This document shows, piece after piece, positions 10,915 through 25,040 of a DNA stretch of 64,000 nt; positions within the stretch are counted from its first letter, which is position 1; each line of letters opens with the position of its first letter. The stretch spans positions 32,807,648 to 32,871,647 of the forward strand of contig NC_092673.1 in assembly GCF_964355755.1 (NCBI RefSeq). Reading direction: 5' to 3'. Source of the DNA: Antedon mediterranea. Lineage: Eukaryota > Echinodermata > Crinoidea > Comatulida > Antedonidae. Made by a program: the position numbers and the translations under genes. The notes under the pieces were generated by a model, which saw only the letters and a list, made by a program, of their open reading frames with translations, was not told the DNA's origin and did not search any database.

Positions 10915-11994
10915 TACATGACTTTCGATCTAAGCTTAGCGTTATTACAGACCGATATATATCTTGCCTATATATCTAAGTTCTATGAGAGGATGAGTGT
11001 ACGATCAATGGCATTTTTACTTAAATAAAAAAATAAATGTACTTAGCAATTGATAATAAAAAGTTTGTAGGTAGTATAATAGAACAATATTTCAAACATA
11101 GGCCTACCATTTTTCTTAAATTTGGAAAAATATGTATTTTTAGGTGTAGAAGCTAGCCTAAGGCTTAACTAATAAATAGTTATTTTTGCATAATAATGTA
11201 GGCTTACAGTATCATTGTGGAGGTCTTTTGTATTTTTAAAAAACATTAAGGCTGCGGCATGGTAAGAATTTATTAAGAATACACTCGTTGTTGATATAAA
11301 GTTTGCGCTACACCACGAATATTAGTTCTGAAAAGATCTGTTGAGTTTCTCGACGTTTCGATCACTATGCTTTGAAAACTTTAGCTTATATCAACATTTG
11401 ATTTCGCCACATGCAAACCTTCAAACAATATGCTACACTCGTTCACGAACAAGGATAATACCAATAATAGGATACTTTAATAGGATACATTCCTGTCTGT
11501 TGGAGCATATTATCGTGTTATGTACTGTTTTTATTTAATTTCAGTGTAGCCTATAAGTGTGTTTATTATTACTGTATTTGGATTCAGAGGTGCCTTGAAA
11601 TGTCAGGATTTTCTAAAGAGCACAAATAATGGAATGGCATGTGTCAGGGTTTGTGAACGCAATTTTAAATATATATATATGACCCATGTCACTTTGTACA
11701 AACAACCTAATATACCACCTTTGGGTGCAGAAAACAACATTTATTTTGTGGAAACATGGAACTCTAAATGTGAAAACTTAAAAAAGCATAACTGTGCATT
11801 TCATGTACGTACTCATTTACATAACTACTGTAACTAAATCATCTTTGTTTTCTGTTATTTTTAGTTTACTAGAAATTCCAGCTTGACAGCCTGGTTCAAT
11901 TACTACACATGAGAACACGCACGCGCATAGTAGATTACATTGGATTACAGTGTAAAGCTAACCCATCCAATTATTAAAACTACGTATAAAAATA
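10915..11994. other. non-coding DNA with a diverged dispersed repeat
   Basis: Bases about 11485-11650 (CCTGTCTGTTGGA, AGGATTTTCTAAAG, GCACAAATAATGGAATGGCA) are related in the same orientation to 14787-14957. No gene recognised. Confidence 0.5.
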
Positions 11995-12560
11995 TATATT
12001 TATATTTGCTCTAATTACATATTCTACGAAAAAATGATCGGAAGTACAATATTTGACCCTCGACCCTATTCATCAATGTTTACATACACAATTCGACTAT
12101 GTAGAGACTTTGTTTTGGACTCAAATGATTCAGATACACTTTTGTCATACACCTCGAAAACATGCAAATTAGTAGTAGGCCTACAATTAAAATGAAATAT
12201 GCAAATACAGTTGTCCCATATCTTGAAAACCACTAATTCTAGAGAGTTGATTTTTTTCACAGCCGTATTCAGAATGTACATATTTCTATTTGCTCTAATG
12301 AAACATTTTACAAAAACAAATTACTGGAAGTACGACATTTGACCCTCGACTTCATTTCTCAATATTGCATATATATAATGAAACTGAAAAATCTTTAGAG
12401 AATTTGCTCTGCCCTCAAATGACTCAAATGATACAGGTTTCTAGTAGCCAACATAGCACTGTTTAGTAAATCTCTAAACTACACCTGTATCACTCGCCTT
12501 GAAAGTATGCAAATTATTAGTAAAATTTACATGAAATATGCAAATTAGGGGGTGAAATAC
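11995..12560 (+). repeat. two-unit tandem duplication, about 285-bp period
   Basis: Unit 1 (about 11995-12280) and unit 2 (about 12285-12560) share TTTGCTCTAAT, GGAAGTACNA, ATTTGACCCTCGAC, CTCAAATGA and ATGAAATATGCAAAT in the same order. They are diverged, and there is no coding potential. Confidence 0.7.
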
Positions 12561-13319
12561 AGGTTCCTATATATCGAAAACTTAGAGATTAAAGTTAAAG
12601 ATTATGTAATCATTGTTTATGGTATGCTGATCGGTAATTTGCATAAAATGCCATGTGGCGCTGGCGTACGTATGACAACGTACGTATAGACTGAATAAAA
12701 TAAAAGATTACTGTACAATCATATCTCAACCTAAAGGAGTGGTCCATAACCATATCAATCAAGTTACGGAATTGTTTCGTCAACTACAACATTCTTCAGC
12801 ATTAAACAAATACGAATCAGTGGATTTGACCAAAAATTATATAAGTTGTGTTGTACCATGAACCAACAAATGCTACCAAATTGACTACTGGGGTAAGTAC
12901 ACTGATATGTTTTAAATACAATATAACAGTTTAAAATAAAATCCAGTTAGTTTAGTAATAAGTTTAGTTTTTTATTTCTTACACATCTGCAGTATCTTTA
13001 ATTGGCAAAATGTGGTAGAGCTGTAGAAATATTATTGATATTAAATAATGTTTCGTTAATTATCAAAACTGCTGGTCCTGTGTTGATAAATTATACGTAA
13101 AGTAACAATTATACGTTATAGCAGTTGAATGAATTTTTGTATTCGTAGTATTCAGTCAATTCGGTCAGGATAACAATTTCTTCCTATTTAACTCATAAAC
13201 ATTCATTTTGTATAATACGTTCAGTATCATAGTGTGTGTACTATAAAAATACGCAACACTCGCTCACGAATAAGAAACTACTTAACGCATTATAGTTTAA
13301 AGCTATGTCTCATTTTTAG
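12561..13319. other. non-coding DNA, nothing recognised
   Basis: No open frame, RNA gene or clear repeat was seen in this 760-base stretch. Confidence 0.3.
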
Positions 13320-13445
13320 TCGCGCGCGTGCGTGCAACGCGACTCTACAGCTCACTATGTCGGTTGGTTGGTCGGTCGTTTGGTCAGTCGGTCGGGAAAC
13401 ACCAACTTTAGCACGCGACTGAAGCCATGTATATGGCCTTGTTTT
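13320..13445. repeat. inverted repeat partner of 2150-2275
   Basis: GC-rich for this window (CGCGCGCGTGCGTGCAACGC, then GGTTGGTCGGTCG-like runs, then GCCATGTATATGGCCTTG). It is the reverse complement of 2150-2275, with the GGTCGGTC run variable in length. Dispersed repeat of unknown class. Confidence 0.7.
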
Positions 13446-15839
13446 TAAACAACATAACTTTTACCAAATCATCAGACAGCCTCTGTAACACTCACTCTGT
13501 TTAATCAAATCAGATTTAAGACTACCGACGTCATCTTTTATTTAATTGTTCAAGCCGATATATTAATCAATGGTACTGTTTCAACTAATTAATATTGTCT
13601 TTCAGACCGCAAATTTTTAATTTAAACTAATATACGAACCTTTTAATTCCTGTCCAAAATCACACCCACAACTACGAAGTATTACTTCATGTTGAGTTAT
13701 TGCAATGTGACGGTTCTTTGCTTCACACACCCAATTTAGACGTCGCTTTTTGGAAATGGTAACCTTTGCAGTCATTGGCTAATATCTTGTTAAAGGTATA
13801 TTTAAATTAGTTTACATAACTATAAATAATATGTATACCCTGGATCAATGGTTATTTCCTTCAGACGTTGAACAAAAGTTTATTGGCAAGAATTTCAGAC
13901 GTTGAACAACAGTTTACTGGCAAGAATTTGATTATTTATCTTGTATTAGAATAAACGTACATCATGACCTTATTTTCTTTTATGATTATACATACAAATG
14001 CATTTTTTATTTTCGTTTATGCATGAAAAGAAAAGTTCTCCTTTAATCCCCTGTTAATGGTATATGGTTGTATTGTTTCATTATTATATATTACCTTTAT
14101 TGTATTGTTTACCATTGATAGAAATTAATCATGTTGATTGATTGATTTATGTTATGGTTGATTATTATTATAATTATGGATTATTTAAGACACGGCAATC
14201 GGTTTATTTTAAAGTTTGGGTTATACAATTTTCAATTGAATGTTGAGCTAGTATACAGTCATCTTTTGTCGTTTTCAGATTATCACTCTTCTTAGTTATT
14301 CATACGTTTTTCCTCTGTTTTATCTATTCCTTTCCACTATAGCATTACTCTATTTTTCGTCAATATCATTCTCCTTACTCCTTACCGTCATGCTAACATT
14401 TTGCTCAAAAATATAATCCATTATTATACAGATTCGTTTCGAAGATGTTTACTGAATTAAAAGATAAAAGCAGGATAGCTGTCTTTTGAACCATAAGCGT
14501 GTTATTATACTTCTTTTGTATTTTCTTATTTCCGTGTCTATAGAATTATTTGGATTTAGTATTACTCTATTTTATCAATATCATTTTCCTTATTTTCATG
14601 CTAAAGTTTAACTCAATAATATTATACTGTAGATCATTATACAAATTCTTTTGAAACGCTTCAAGTACGGTATGTATAATTTAGGCAAAAGAAATTTGTT
14701 ACGCACTTATTGTATAGAAAACAGATCTAAATCTAAACATATAATAGTGATTTTAATTTGGCTACACTTTTGTACTGAATTCAAGTGTAATAGGATTACA
14801 TGCCTGTCTGTTGGACCATGAACGTGCTATGTAGGCCCCTACTTTGCTTTTCTTTAATTTCCGTGTGTTTAGAATGACTTGAATTTAGGAAGGTACTTTG
14901 GAATTATAATTGTCGTCAAGGTTTTCTAAACGGCACAAATAATGGCATGGCATGTGGTCAGCATTATAAGGGACATTTTATATAACAATACCAGTTGATT
15001 TTGCCTTTGTTGTTTTCTACCAGTCATTGAAGTTAATTATGACAATAATATTACATAGCCTATGTAAATACGTGAACGTGATTGGTTGAAACTGCATCAC
15101 ATGACTACCGCTGCGAGGATCGTAAATCGTATACCTGTATATGTAAAAATAGTGCAATTATTGTGTATCATGTGGCCCACCATCGTCCAATCAAATGACA
15201 GGAATCCATTGAGGTGTTATATATTCGTTGACCTATAAATCAGGTCCATGATATGATTGTGCTTTGTTATGTCAGTCATTTTAACCTAATTTAAGCATTG
15301 AATGAATTCATACTACAATCTTGTTGTTATTGAAACTACTGAGTTTCGATTGGAATTATTTTTTAAGGAAAGAAGAAACAATTATACAATTTTTTTTATT
15401 TTTTCAATACTGTCATTAGAACTTAATCAATAAAAGAAACAGGTTTAATTAGTTTAAAATACAGTCTTAAATGTAAAAATAAAATAATAAAATAAAACAT
15501 ATTACAGTATCATAACGAAAATGCAATTAAATGATGCAAAAAAGGCACAATATTTACTTTTTGTAATTAACATTTCAAAAAAAAAATTAAACATAATTTG
15601 ATAGGCCTAATGTCAGCAAACGAAGCATATATCAAAAAATTGTATTTCATTTCACTATGGAAACTTACATATTATGACTAATGACTAACTTTTATTTATG
15701 AATGACAATATACTACATTATAAAATGCAATGTGCGATGATTGACATTTTGTATTTTTTCCCAATCAAAATCTAAAACCAGCAAAAAGGTGCACCCCGGA
15801 AAATACATTTGAAACTTGGCTGTGTTATCGTCATCAAAA
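13446..15839. other. non-coding DNA with small tandem duplications
   Basis: A 33-bp unit (TCAGACGTTGAACAA...GGCAAGAATT) is duplicated at about 13861-13928. A longer imperfect duplication has units near 14340-14460 and 14555-14665 (TATTACTCTATTTT...TCAATATCATT...CATGCTAA). Bases 14787-14957 pair with 11485-11650. No gene recognised. Confidence 0.5.
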
Positions 15840-17590
15840 CATTTTCAATTTATCAGTCGAATTAAAATCGTTTGTAATTATTTGCGCTGTTATAGTTACA
15901 AATGTTGTTTTATTGTCATTATATCAATTCGTCATAGAGAAATAAAATAAAATTTGTTTTTATTGGACTAAATTACTATTATTCAATAGCTTAATTTTCT
16001 AAAAAAGGTTAGATCATAGAAAATAAATTCAGATTTTATAACCGTTCAGAGAATGAGTTTCTACAATTTACCACGAAGAAGGCTAAGACCAAAGGAATTA
16101 CAGCAAATGTACGTCATTCACAAAAAAACAGTAAGATAATCTAATGTGGGACTAGATTTGATTCGCTAAAACAATTAGCATCATTATAGTCATCATCATC
16201 ATCATCAGGTGAGGATGATGTTAAACGAGTTACAGTCAAGTCGCCTCAAGTCAGCTCACTGTTTCGTCGATGGTGATTATTGTATTTGCTTTTAGCCAAT
16301 TATGCTCAATAACGTTTGATATAAAAAACAAAATTCGTTTGATCCGTTAGCCCTGATTCATGTACAGTAGGCGAATGAAAGCTTGATTTTAGTTTTCATG
16401 ATATTAAGGAAGCGACTGTAGCCATGTTGTCTACACTAAACAAGGGTATGGTTCAAATTATATGGCTCGGTCTGGTTATTATTATTTTCATTGTGACTAT
16501 CACGCTATAAATAACACCGTCTTGGGAGAAAATAAAGAAATCATAGAATTTAATTACAAATCATGATTACTAAACAATATTAATCGGTGAAAAACTCGTT
16601 CGTAAACCTACAGATGAATTAAAAAAAACTGTAGTAGGAATATGTATGTCTAAATTGAAATCACGATTTTCAGATGATTCAATATATAATATCGATGATT
16701 TCTACGTTCTTTTGTTATGTTAATTTTCCCTTTTTGAATTTTGAATATGAGGCAGAATTTCTACCCTCCCACATTTTTTTCTCCATTAGCATTCTTTTAA
16801 TCAACAGGCCAAAATGTAACTTAACATATATGGATACTGATATTAGACATTAAAAAATAAATTTTAGTTGGTGGTTTTTACTTTATTTATGTCCCGTCGT
16901 CATTGTTATCGTCGTTGTCGTTGTTGCTTCTGTCGTCGCCATTGCTGTTGTTGCCATCGTCTTTGTTGTCGTCGAAACATTTTCGTCGATGTTGTTGTTG
17001 TCGTCGTCTTCATCGTTGTTTTGCCATCGTCATTGTTGTCGTTGTCGTCGTCGTTGTTGTTGTTGTTGTCGTCGTCGTCGTTGTTTGTTTGTCGTCGTCA
17101 TCACCATGTTGTCGTGATTATCTATATCTTTTTCGTCATGCAAGATTAAACAGTAACTTAATTTAATAATATGGAGGAAGCTATTTTTTTAATCGTCAAT
17201 CTTCTGTCTTCTCCGTCATCACCGTATCGAATAAAATCGATGACTTTTTATTCACACGTATTTATCTATTCAAATCGGTTATTTGAATCGACTGAACCCA
17301 CTGCACAACGAATTAATAAAATACAGAAAGTGATTCTAATTCTAAAAGTACAATTTATTTTTGCAAATCAAATCACCAAACAGATTATACAATATTATTG
17401 GTCATACTATAATATTACGATAATGTTACATATTCTTCTTCTACCTCCTTACGTAACAAATAATAGTAATACAAGAAAGCACATTAAATCGATTAAAGTT
17501 TAAGAAAAACATAATAATTATACATTTGCATGAAATATAATTCAAAAAGGTGTAATTGACTGTCTCCTACACACTGGGTAGGCTTAGAAA
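15840..17590. repeat. GVIN 3' flank module, copy B
   Basis: Diverged blocks recur in order at 30790-31985 and partly at 63100-64000: AATTATTTGCGCTG, CAATTCGTCATAGAGAAATA, GCTTGATTTTAGTTTTCATG, the CCCACATTTTTTT block, the GTTGTCG-rich block, and TCTAAAAGTACAATTTATTT. Each copy lies downstream, in gene orientation, of a GVIN gene. This implies that the module and the GTPase duplicated together. Confidence 0.75.
16885..17125. repeat. imperfect GTT/GTC trinucleotide tract
   Basis: A run of GTC and GTT triplets with CAT and CTT interruptions. Long open frames cross it in two phases only because stop codons are scarce in such sequence. Confidence 0.9.
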
Positions 17591-18218
17591 CCCCTAAATA
17601 CAACCAACGTTGGCTTAAAGGCCAGGTGCGGGCAAAAAATTTCTATTGATCATACATTCCAATAATTATCGATCTATAGTTTCCCCTATGTTTCATAATT
17701 TTTGAGATTTTATTTGTGTTACAGGAGCTTTTTGAAAATTAGCACTTTCTTATCAGTGGGGGGATAGTTCAAATTACACAGTAAAATCTCTATTCTTTTG
17801 TACACAAATTTTGAAAATAGAGAGGCATTTTAAAAAGCTATGAAAAATAAACGGTGTGGTAAAAAATGTTATCAGATGACTAAATATAGGTAATATAACT
17901 TGAATTTTACATTTCTGGTATTTTTATTCAACTTCAGAATTTAATTTTCATGCTATAGCAAAAATTATCCACCGTATATCCACCATCTTTTTTCACCTTC
18001 TAGGGAGTCACCAGACATGCTGTTATATTAGGTTAACTACCTAACTACTGAAAAAAAGTCTTCCTGGTTTTTTTGGCAGAATTTTACCAAATTTTGTATT
18101 TGACCATATTAGGGGAAATTCATGGTTTTTCATCTTGATTTCTGTTACAAATATTTGATTTATGTACAATTAACCAGATATTATATTTAAAATTCATGCC
18201 TGTACCTGAGCTTTAAAA
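17591..18218 (+). repeat. dispersed repeat R1, plus copy
   Basis: Bases 17615-18218 are the reverse complement of 55940-56507. Shared landmarks are AGGCCAGGTGCGGGC at the left end, CAGTGGGGGGATAGTTCAAA, CTATAGCAAAAATTATCCAC, AGGGAGTCACCAGACATG and CATGCCTGTACCTGAGCTTT at the right end. Neither copy has a long reading frame. Confidence 0.85.
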
Positions 18219-18911
18219 GCAAACTGTTATATTTTTCAGTACAGAATATTATTAGATTACAATTTCATATTCTGGAATCTGCTTTTAAAATTACTGTAAT
18301 ATTGTAAAATATTACAATAATAATAGTTTTGATTTTTTCCCCACTGTCTTAAAACTTGCAAACATTACCCACTGAAAATACTAAATTAACAAATTTAAAT
18401 GAAAAAAATTACTATTATAAATAATAAATCTTACAGTAATATTAATTGTAAATGTATTATCTCATTGCTGTGATAAGAACTTAATTGTTAAAAGAATTAA
18501 ATTACTTTTTAATGGATATGAAACCGTAAAAGTAAAATACCTTAACTGAAGTAACTATTAAAATTAACAATATGAAAACAATACAATGAAAAAAATCCAA
18601 ATATTTATACAAAAATGGTGCCACTAATTTAACGCATTTAAATGAGTATATTTTTAGATTATAAAGAAAATACGATTATGTATACCACGGCAACTTAACT
18701 TGACTAAATATTTGAATTTATACAATTATTATAATTGTATAATAATGCGAGTGAATATATAATATGCGAGTGGATATAATATTCAAGAATATAGTATTAT
18801 ACAAGACGATACAATGTAACAATTATGATTAACGCGAGCTTAGTTATAGAAACTAATATTCCTATATAAAAATCATTCTAAAATTACAATTAAAAAATTA
18901 CTGATTTTTTT
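18219..18911. other. AT-rich non-coding DNA
   Basis: Nothing recognised beyond AT-rich sequence. Confidence 0.3.
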
Positions 18912-19230
18912 TCTTTTTTGTGGGAGCAACCCACTTTTATTGCAATGATAAACAATATGGTGAAGGTTACAGTATATATGTCTATCTATCTATTTATCAA
19001 TGAATATTTAAGTGATATTACACAGACAGGTTAAAAGATTATATAAAATATTTTGATATTGTGTTGAAATCTAGATAAAACAAACATGTATACAGAGAAA
19101 ATTTATATTACAGAGCTAAAAAGATATAAAGATTGATATTCAGTATTACAGAGAGATTCGATATAATATAAATATATATGATAAAATGGTATATTGCATT
19201 ATAAGATTATGTTTTGTTTGTTTGTACTTT
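18912..19230 (+). repeat. dispersed repeat R2, plus copy
   Basis: This is the reverse complement of 61432-61740. The conserved end GTGGGAGCAACCCACTTTTA followed by TTGCAATGATAAACAATATG looks like the end of an element. The sequence then runs through CAGACAGGTTAAAAGATTAT and AAACAAACATGTATACAGAG. Confidence 0.85.
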
Positions 19231-20241
19231 TATAAAATTGTATAGTTTTACATTTTGAACATAATATTGTTTTTATTATTTATATGATAAAATAACAAAC
19301 TAATAAATAAAAAATTACTGATACCGTGTACTGTAACAGACCGACGTCCTAATTAAACTAAAATGTTACAAACATTTTCAATTAAGATTATTATTTTTGG
19401 AAACATTTATCATTGATTTATAATTTCGAGACGATTATTATTACGATTAAAGTTACAGTAATAAATACGTGCGGATAACAATAATTTAGAGCTCAGTTAT
19501 GGCAACTACATTATATTTCTAGTAGCAGCAATTATTCTCTTCTAAACGTGTAATGTGTTATGTGATAACTAATGCTACAATTTAAACGATACAATACAAA
19601 ACATTAGTAATTTACATTAATGTGTTTGAAAACATTTCTCACTGAATTATATATAGCCCACGGTTAAACATTTAGTCCATTATTAATATTTAAAAAATGT
19701 AATGCCGATTAAATCGATCTGAAATCGGTTGATCAAGCCAGTTTCCCTATCCTTGTAAATGTTATAATTCATTGAGTATCGTAATATATAAGACGTGAAT
19801 TGCATTTTCTGAAATTTTAGGTATGATACACTTCTATACGAGAAGATATATTATAGATATCAACATCTTATATGACCAGCAATAGCTTCCAAAATGATCA
19901 GCATTATTTATCATTAAAGTCATTTACCGTGCCAACAAAATACAAATTAAATATGTAGGCAGGATACACGATACTTTTTCTTTTGACAGACGAACAAATC
20001 AATTGATCTACGCATTAGGGATTTGGTCGGGGCTTATTTAATATATTGCGTATATGAGTATATTTACGACTATACATATACGGTATGTCGTAACCTCTGT
20101 AAATGCCACTTTTTTGGGTATCAGCGAAGATGTGAAGACACCATAAAGAATTCTTCAGACGTTGGTACAGCACATTAGTCCAATTATCCGTCATATAAAC
20201 AGTTTACCAATTAATCTTTTAAACTTCGTTGTTGTTGATTA
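19231..20241. other. AT-rich intergenic DNA 3' of pseudogene B
   Basis: No gene, RNA gene or clear repeat recognised in 1.0 kb. Confidence 0.3.
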
Positions 20242-23200
20242 CTTAAATGTTGTACAAGTTTTTCATATCTTCCTTTGCTTGTCCATCGTACGTAGGTAAT
20301 ACACTTCCATCCGTCTGGAATATCAACCTCCTTAGCATTGTAATAAGCAGCAAGTTCGGTATTGTATGTTGCCATAAACCATTTCCAGTACATCCAGTGG
20401 TTCAATTGGCAATGATGCGTAGCGTTCATTCACACTTTTTCATTTCTCATGCGTGTGTTCATTGTTAAATCTATGATTTGACAATATATTAACATCCATG
20501 CATGAAGAGACATCTTACTGGAAAACCCTTTACTTAATAAATGTCTTAGATGATCGATTACTCCAAGATGGCATTTCTTTGTAAGTTATCTTTCAATAGC
20601 ACTTGTAATCTCTCGATATATAGCTGATGCGACTTTTACACTCTTCCTTTAAACATTTGCCACAATTCGTCCCTTTGAGACTCCATGTATAGTCTCGGGT
20701 CATTTTCGCATTTGTGTTGCTCCTGCATTCTTTCCAAACTGGGTATCAATTCAACCATGAAATTACATATGGACAGACGAATATTACTTTTTTCCTTAAT
20801 GCAAACGTTTCCTTCTATATTTATCTCTTTAAGATTACTCGATAGTTCTGAAAAAAGGTCAAATCCGATTTGTATAGAGTATTTTCCTCCATTCAGTTTA
20901 TGATTTGAGATTTTTTTTTTTAGTCTATTTAGAATGTCTTTTTTAAAGGAATTTGCGACAAACAAATAACGTTGTTTGTTCATGAAACCATACCCTGTGT
21001 TCATAACCCGAAATGATCTAAAATACAAATCCTTTTCAACTATTTCAGTTTGGGAAAGGTCAGACTGCAATACACAATTAACGTCTGACTGATGATGTCG
21101 TAAGTAAAATTCTCTTAAAATGCTTTCAAAAGACCTTCTTACATCTGCGTAATCATCAACAATTGGTATGGCACAAACCCACTCAATCCAGTTTTTAGCA
21201 AACTCACGCTCAAGATCTGCATCAGATAGTTGTTTACCTCGATACACGTCGGCCAGGTCCTTAGCTTTTCGATAAATGAATTGCATGTCAATGTTACCGG
21301 TAGCTCTTACAATTCTTTTATTTCGAATAGATGTAAATTCATCCCTCAGATCTTTTTTAATTTCTTTACCAAGATTTTGGAGTTGTAGCTCTATTTCAAC
21401 TTTCCATTGACATGCATTTTTTTCTTCTTCTAAATACGATTTCATATTTGCTTCAAAATCACAGATGTCTTTCTGTAATTTCTGTAAGTAACTGTCAAAG
21501 ATTTTTTCTCCATCTTGTTTTATCTTCTCAACGGTTAGTTTCTTACATTCATTTTGAAGACTGTAGCTATGTTCCAGTACGTTTCTTCTGAATGTACGGG
21601 CATGCCTCACATATTCTGCATTCAAAGCATTATAAGCTTGAATCTCAAGATAATTTTTGAAACTGAATACAAAATCTTGACATAATATTGCTTTCCAGAG
21701 ATTGGAAAGCAGCGTTATAAAATCCACGATACATTTAGCATTAGTATCCGCTATAAATGTCAAGACTTTTTTTTTACTTGAAGAATGCATTTGCTGTAAC
21801 TAGGATTAGGTGGTGCCATTGGTGGATCTCCTTGCAAAAGGCTGGAAATGTACAATATATGTTTGTTTTCTTGAAAATTGATGACATCAGAAAACGATTC
21901 ATATTTTTCACTGCAATTTTCTTCCTTGGCTGCAATTGATGTGATTTTATCCAACATTTCTCGCATACTTCGTTTTTTAGCAGTATTCAAAGCAGATTCT
22001 GTGACATCAGTGACGTTTTGGTGTACAAATAAACAGTTAGGACTGACTTTAACATTATCCATCTTCATAAAAGCATTAACAGCAATCTGAAGTGTGTCTT
22101 GCATGTCTGTTGGATTTTCTCCCATAATATTTATTATGATAAGATCACCTAAACCAATCACAAGCGTGGCTAGTTCATTGTCACGGTAGTTGGCCTGTTG
22201 AATGCTAGCAAATTCAGGAGATCGCAAACCTTCAGTGTCAACCACCAGAATGTAGTCACATTGTGTCTCTTCTCTTAAACTTTTATCTAATGACACCAGC
22301 TGAACGAATATACCTTTAGTACATCTGCCAGCACTAACAGAAAATTGTAAGCCAAACATGGCATTTAACATGGTTGATTTTCCACTACTTTGAATTCCTA
22401 GTACAGATAACACAAACATTATCTTGTTGCCAATTTGTTCTTTAAGGGAATTGAACACGGCTTTAATCCAAGTTATAGACACGCAGCCTGCATCACCATC
22501 CATCAGTTCAATGGGATATCCCTCTAGTAACATTTCAGCAGCAACATCTGCTAAGATAGAGTTTTCGGTGTCACTTGTTGATAATTTTAAATCTGATGAC
22601 ATTTCGTAATCCTGTCCAATTTCTCTATTAAAATGTTCTAATCCTAATGATTCCCGTGATAGTTTCTGTTCAAGTTCATCAAGTTCATTTTGTCTTGATT
22701 TTAATAATGCTTTTGACGTTTCTTGTTTGGTTTTTCTATTGTTGCATAATGCGTTCCATTTTGTAATGTAGTTCTCACGTATTGGTTGTAACCTGCTAAT
22801 GCTAAATCCATCGGTCATTATCTTAACAAACCCAAAGAAATATTTTCTTTTTAAAGGTGAGTTATTGAATGAAGCTCTAAACATTTTTTTTTTATTTTAT
22901 TTTATTCAATTTTCAGGTACAACAATACATGACAACACAGCGGTGCAACCCTGAGGATTGCCATGAGTGCAAAGCACTATCGAGATGGCTCTCCATATAC
23001 TGCACTAGAACATATAAGACAAACATTATACACAAGATGCTGGAGTTGTAAATTGTCATGAGAAAAAAACCCTGACATATGACAGGACTTGAACCCATGA
23101 CCCTTAGATTGGTAGCCAAGCATCATAACCACCAAGCCACAGCTCCACTCACTTGTGTGTACAACAATCACGTCTTTGTTGTTTAATTGTTTTTGACGTA

Positions 23201-24511
23201 GGTCTTCTATCTCTTTCTTTAGTCTATCAACGTAGTCTTCGATCTGCATCTTTTCTTTTCTTTGTAGCCGATGTTGTTCTTTTTTCGTCTCTCCAATTTT
23301 CACTGTTGCCATCTGCAAGGGCAGCTCGTTTTGCTTTCCCTCTCGAGTTACGCGCTCGAGCAATTTTTTGGCACTCTCTTTCGCTTCCAAACAATCTTTC
23401 GTTTCGTCAACGTGGTAATTCATTTTCTTTGCAACTTCAATGCACATCTCGATACTCCTAAAATCATTCTGACTAATTAAATTAACTTTAAGTAATCCCC
23501 AAATGGCTGAGGCTATTCTCAGCTCGTTCATGTTTGATGATTTTATAAAGTCTACTTGTTTCTCCTTATATTTATCACATTTCTTTATTGTTTGTAACGC
23601 CTTCATAAAATCTTTTCCTGGAGATCCATCTAAGATGAAAATTACGTGACCCTTTTGTTGGTATAATGATTTAAGTAATTGGGTGTGGTCTTCGTTAAAA
23701 TCAGCACAGGAAACAAAGGCAATAGTGACTTGTGATATCTCGGATAAGAAATTCGTCTGACTTTTAAATGTCAATGCATTTCCTCGCAAATTTATAAAGT
23801 TTATTGCATCTGAAAAAGTACCCGGCTTTGTGGGAAGGTACCATGCCATTTCTAATAAGCCATCTGATAATTTTTGTTCTAAATTACCACCTTTGGACCC
23901 AGAATTAAAGAAAATGTCATGTTTCTGCTCATTAAGGACATAGTTGACAACTTTAGATTTGGATAGTTTTGGTCTTCCTAACCGCAAAGCAGAAACAATC
24001 GGTAACCTTTCAACCACCATTGATTTTTGACAAGACAAGCCTGAACTCGCTTGCCACTTCTTTGTGATTTTTCTCATTCCCCACACAATCATTTCCCATT
24101 CTTTGTTAGGTACGTCCGTAACTGGAATCAGTAACGGAATAGCTAACTGACATATTGACAATTTTTCAATAAGAATTTGTCTTAGAAAATTGTCGCAGCA
24201 CAAGTAAATAGCTACTAGTGCATCTATTGGGCTTAATTGATTTGACACTTCTTCTTCTTGTAGAAGAGAAGATATTGAGAAGTATTGGATTTTGTCTAAA
24301 TCAAAAGATCTTCCTTCTTAGTTACACATTATAAGATTTTGCAACATATACCATGGTATTTTCCTTGGGTCGTCATTCAGGTCATCTGGTGAAATATAAT
24401 TTTCTGAAACTTCCAATACTTTTTCACGAGTTAAGTTTCTGTGAGAATTTTCTTGTAGTCCCAGATGCTTAACCACCTGCTGATGCATGTGCAATCTCTC
24501 TTTCTTCTTAT
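20242..24511 (-). pseudogene. GVIN/VLIG-type GTPase pseudogene, copy B
   Basis: Same architecture as copy A but broken in at least five places. (1) TAA at 24318-24320 replaces the Tyr of MCNYEGR. (2) A tRNA-derived SINE interrupts it at about 22884-23153. (3) A frameshift lies next to a T9 run (21767-21775), where flanking codons are also lost. (4) A one-base insertion near 20643, with a small deletion after it, ends the next frame. (5) About 180 residues between the SLHAWML region and the SDYRFRN-like region are missing near 20490, including most of the Cys/His cluster. The P-loop GIQSSGKS and DTEGL are preserved. From the acceptor at 24511 to the SINE the frame is open apart from the single TAA, so decay appears fairly recent. 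The upstream DED exon splices to it in frame. Confidence 0.9.
22884..23153 (-). mobile_element. tRNA-derived SINE inserted in pseudogene B
   Basis: On the minus strand a tRNA-like head carries an A-box-like TGGCTTGGTGG and a B-box-like GGTTCAAGTCC about 40 bases later. About 150 bases of body follow, then an A-rich tail (AATAAAATAAAATAAAA and a run of A) that abuts the resumed GTPase sequence ATGTTTAGAG. It interrupts the region just before the conserved KRKYFFGFVKIMTD block. The target duplication is unclear. Confidence 0.75.
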
Positions 24512-24899
24512 CTAAAGAAAATAAAAAATAATATTGTATTTCAATATTTTAACTTGAGGTTTAATGGAAGTTGATTAAAAGTGCACATTAAAATCGTTTA
24601 GAGACCATATTGCATTATTTTTCTTTCAAATGTAGCACACATAAACTTTATATAATAACAACAACAACCAGCAACGCGGGAACGATTTTAGAAATGGGGG
24701 GTGGGGGTGTATCCATGATTTTAAGTAGGGGATGAGGCTTAGACACCAAATATTTGAGCGACAGGCGCCTACATACGCCTGTACTGAAAAATCTTCTTGA
24801 TATTAGTGTATACATTTATTTTAAGTTCCTTTTATCATATACATGCATATCTATATATTATAAAAGAAAGAGAAAATATGAATATTTTATGGATGCTAT

Positions 24900-25040
24900 A
24901 TTTTTATACTTTAGAGAGTAATCCATCAGGTAAACAGTATGGTACAGATAGGTTCGAACCCATGACTATCATATGCTATTCCGATATCATCATTACACCA
25001 CCACTCGCTGGTATATACAGCACCCGCCGCGATTCCAGAC
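24900..25040 (-). mobile_element. tRNA-like SINE fragment
   Basis: On the minus strand GAGTGGTGGTGTAATGATG resembles an A box, and GGGTTCGAACC at about 24952-24962 is a perfect B-box-like sequence some 40 bases downstream. It lacks a tRNA cloverleaf, so it is a SINE head and not a tRNA gene. It abuts the foldback element. Confidence 0.5.

Noticed and set aside
16868-17166. Two overlapping open frames rich in Val, Ser, Cys and Arg
   Set aside because: Produced by the GTT/GTC triplet tract; low complexity only.
24900-25040. A tRNA gene suggested by a perfect B box
   Set aside because: No complete cloverleaf can be drawn. It fits a SINE head.
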